Below are positions 5,466-5,582 of a stretch of 5,582 nucleotides of DNA, in pieces. Source of the DNA: Pseudomonadota bacterium (lineage in GTDB: Bacteria > Pseudomonadota > Gammaproteobacteria > Xanthomonadales > Xanthomonadaceae); the NCBI GenBank assembly GCA_023419315.1, contig JAEZYE010000017.1, positions 1-5,582 on the forward strand. The letters are read 5' to 3'. How positions within the stretch are numbered: the first letter of the stretch is position 1; every line of letters starts with the position of its first letter. The notes under the pieces were generated by a model that searched no databases, was not told the DNA's origin, and saw nothing but the letters and a program-made list of their open reading frames with translations. The position numbers and the translations under genes are program-made.

Positions 5466-5582
5466 ATGGGGAAGGGCAACGGGATTCGGGCCATGGTGTT
5501 GGCTGCGTGCGCACTGAGCGCCGCGCCGCTGGCCGCGCAGGTGACGATTCCGCAGGAATACGAGAAGACCGTGCAGGCCACG
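5466..5582 (+). CDS. N-terminus of a predicted exported protein, runs off the right edge
   Basis: Only 39 codons are visible, and the frame is open to the last base. The product begins MGKGNGIRAMVLAACALSA and continues into APLAAQVTIPQEYEKTV. A short positive N-region (K3, R8), a hydrophobic core (about 9-20) and a likely signal peptidase I cleavage after A-A at residue 24 point to Sec export. A cysteine at position 15 is too early and lacks a proper lipobox context, so a lipoprotein is less likely. The gene is divergent from the motility block and need not share its function. The first mature residues loosely recall large exported proteins of Xanthomonadaceae, but that is an impression from memory only. 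No family can be named. Confidence 0.65.
   Translation, partial: MGKGNGIRAMVLAACALSAAPLAAQVTIPQEYEKTVQAT

Noticed and set aside
5381..5582. Alternative plus-strand start at ATG 5381 in another frame
   Set aside because: The product is Arg- and Gly-rich without a signal peptide or domain and overlaps the better-supported frame starting at 5466 with a good ribosome site.

Overview
The window is high-GC bacterial DNA from a flagellated, c-di-GMP-using proteobacterium. GC richness, strong third-position GC, the chemotaxis gene set and FliA-type promoters suggest Xanthomonadaceae or a close gammaproteobacterial relative. That placement is an inference from general resemblance; nothing in the window names the genus.

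Four genes on the minus strand form a motility and chemotaxis block. In order of transcription they are: ycgR (5120 to 4341, c-di-GMP-responsive flagellar brake), cheW (4202 to 3726, chemoreceptor-kinase coupling protein), a full-length methyl-accepting chemotaxis protein called MCP2 here (3524 to 1227), and a second receptor, MCP1 (1183 to beyond the left edge, C-terminal part missing). A fifth gene starts on the plus strand at 5466 and runs off the right edge. Only its signal peptide and the first mature residues are visible.

The regulation is legible. The upstream regions of ycgR, cheW and MCP2 each hold a sequence matching the sigma-28 (FliA) consensus with the exact 11-nt gap between the extended -35 and -10 boxes (5191-5217, 4258-4284, 3564-3590). 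A 12-bp hairpin with a T run (3647-3677) ends the cheW transcript just before the MCP2 promoter. MCP2 and MCP1 are 43 nt apart with no promoter or terminator between them, so they are probably co-transcribed. The block therefore reads as three late-flagellar transcription units.

Functionally, the two receptors share a periplasmic single-Cache sensor type but differ inside the cell. MCP2 has a PAS domain between its HAMP units, while MCP1 has a run of HAMP-like units with no PAS. Both would signal through CheW to CheA, which is not in the window. YcgR would slow the flagellar motor when c-di-GMP is high.

The 345-bp divergent intergenic region (5121-5465) is the least explained part. Between the ycgR promoter and the plus-strand gene it carries several adjacent perfect hairpins, including a 53-nt element with a three-way-junction layout, plus a separate 8-bp inverted repeat. 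I could not match these to a known riboswitch or RNA family. The coding genes look ordinary, and I see no convincing new multi-gene system.
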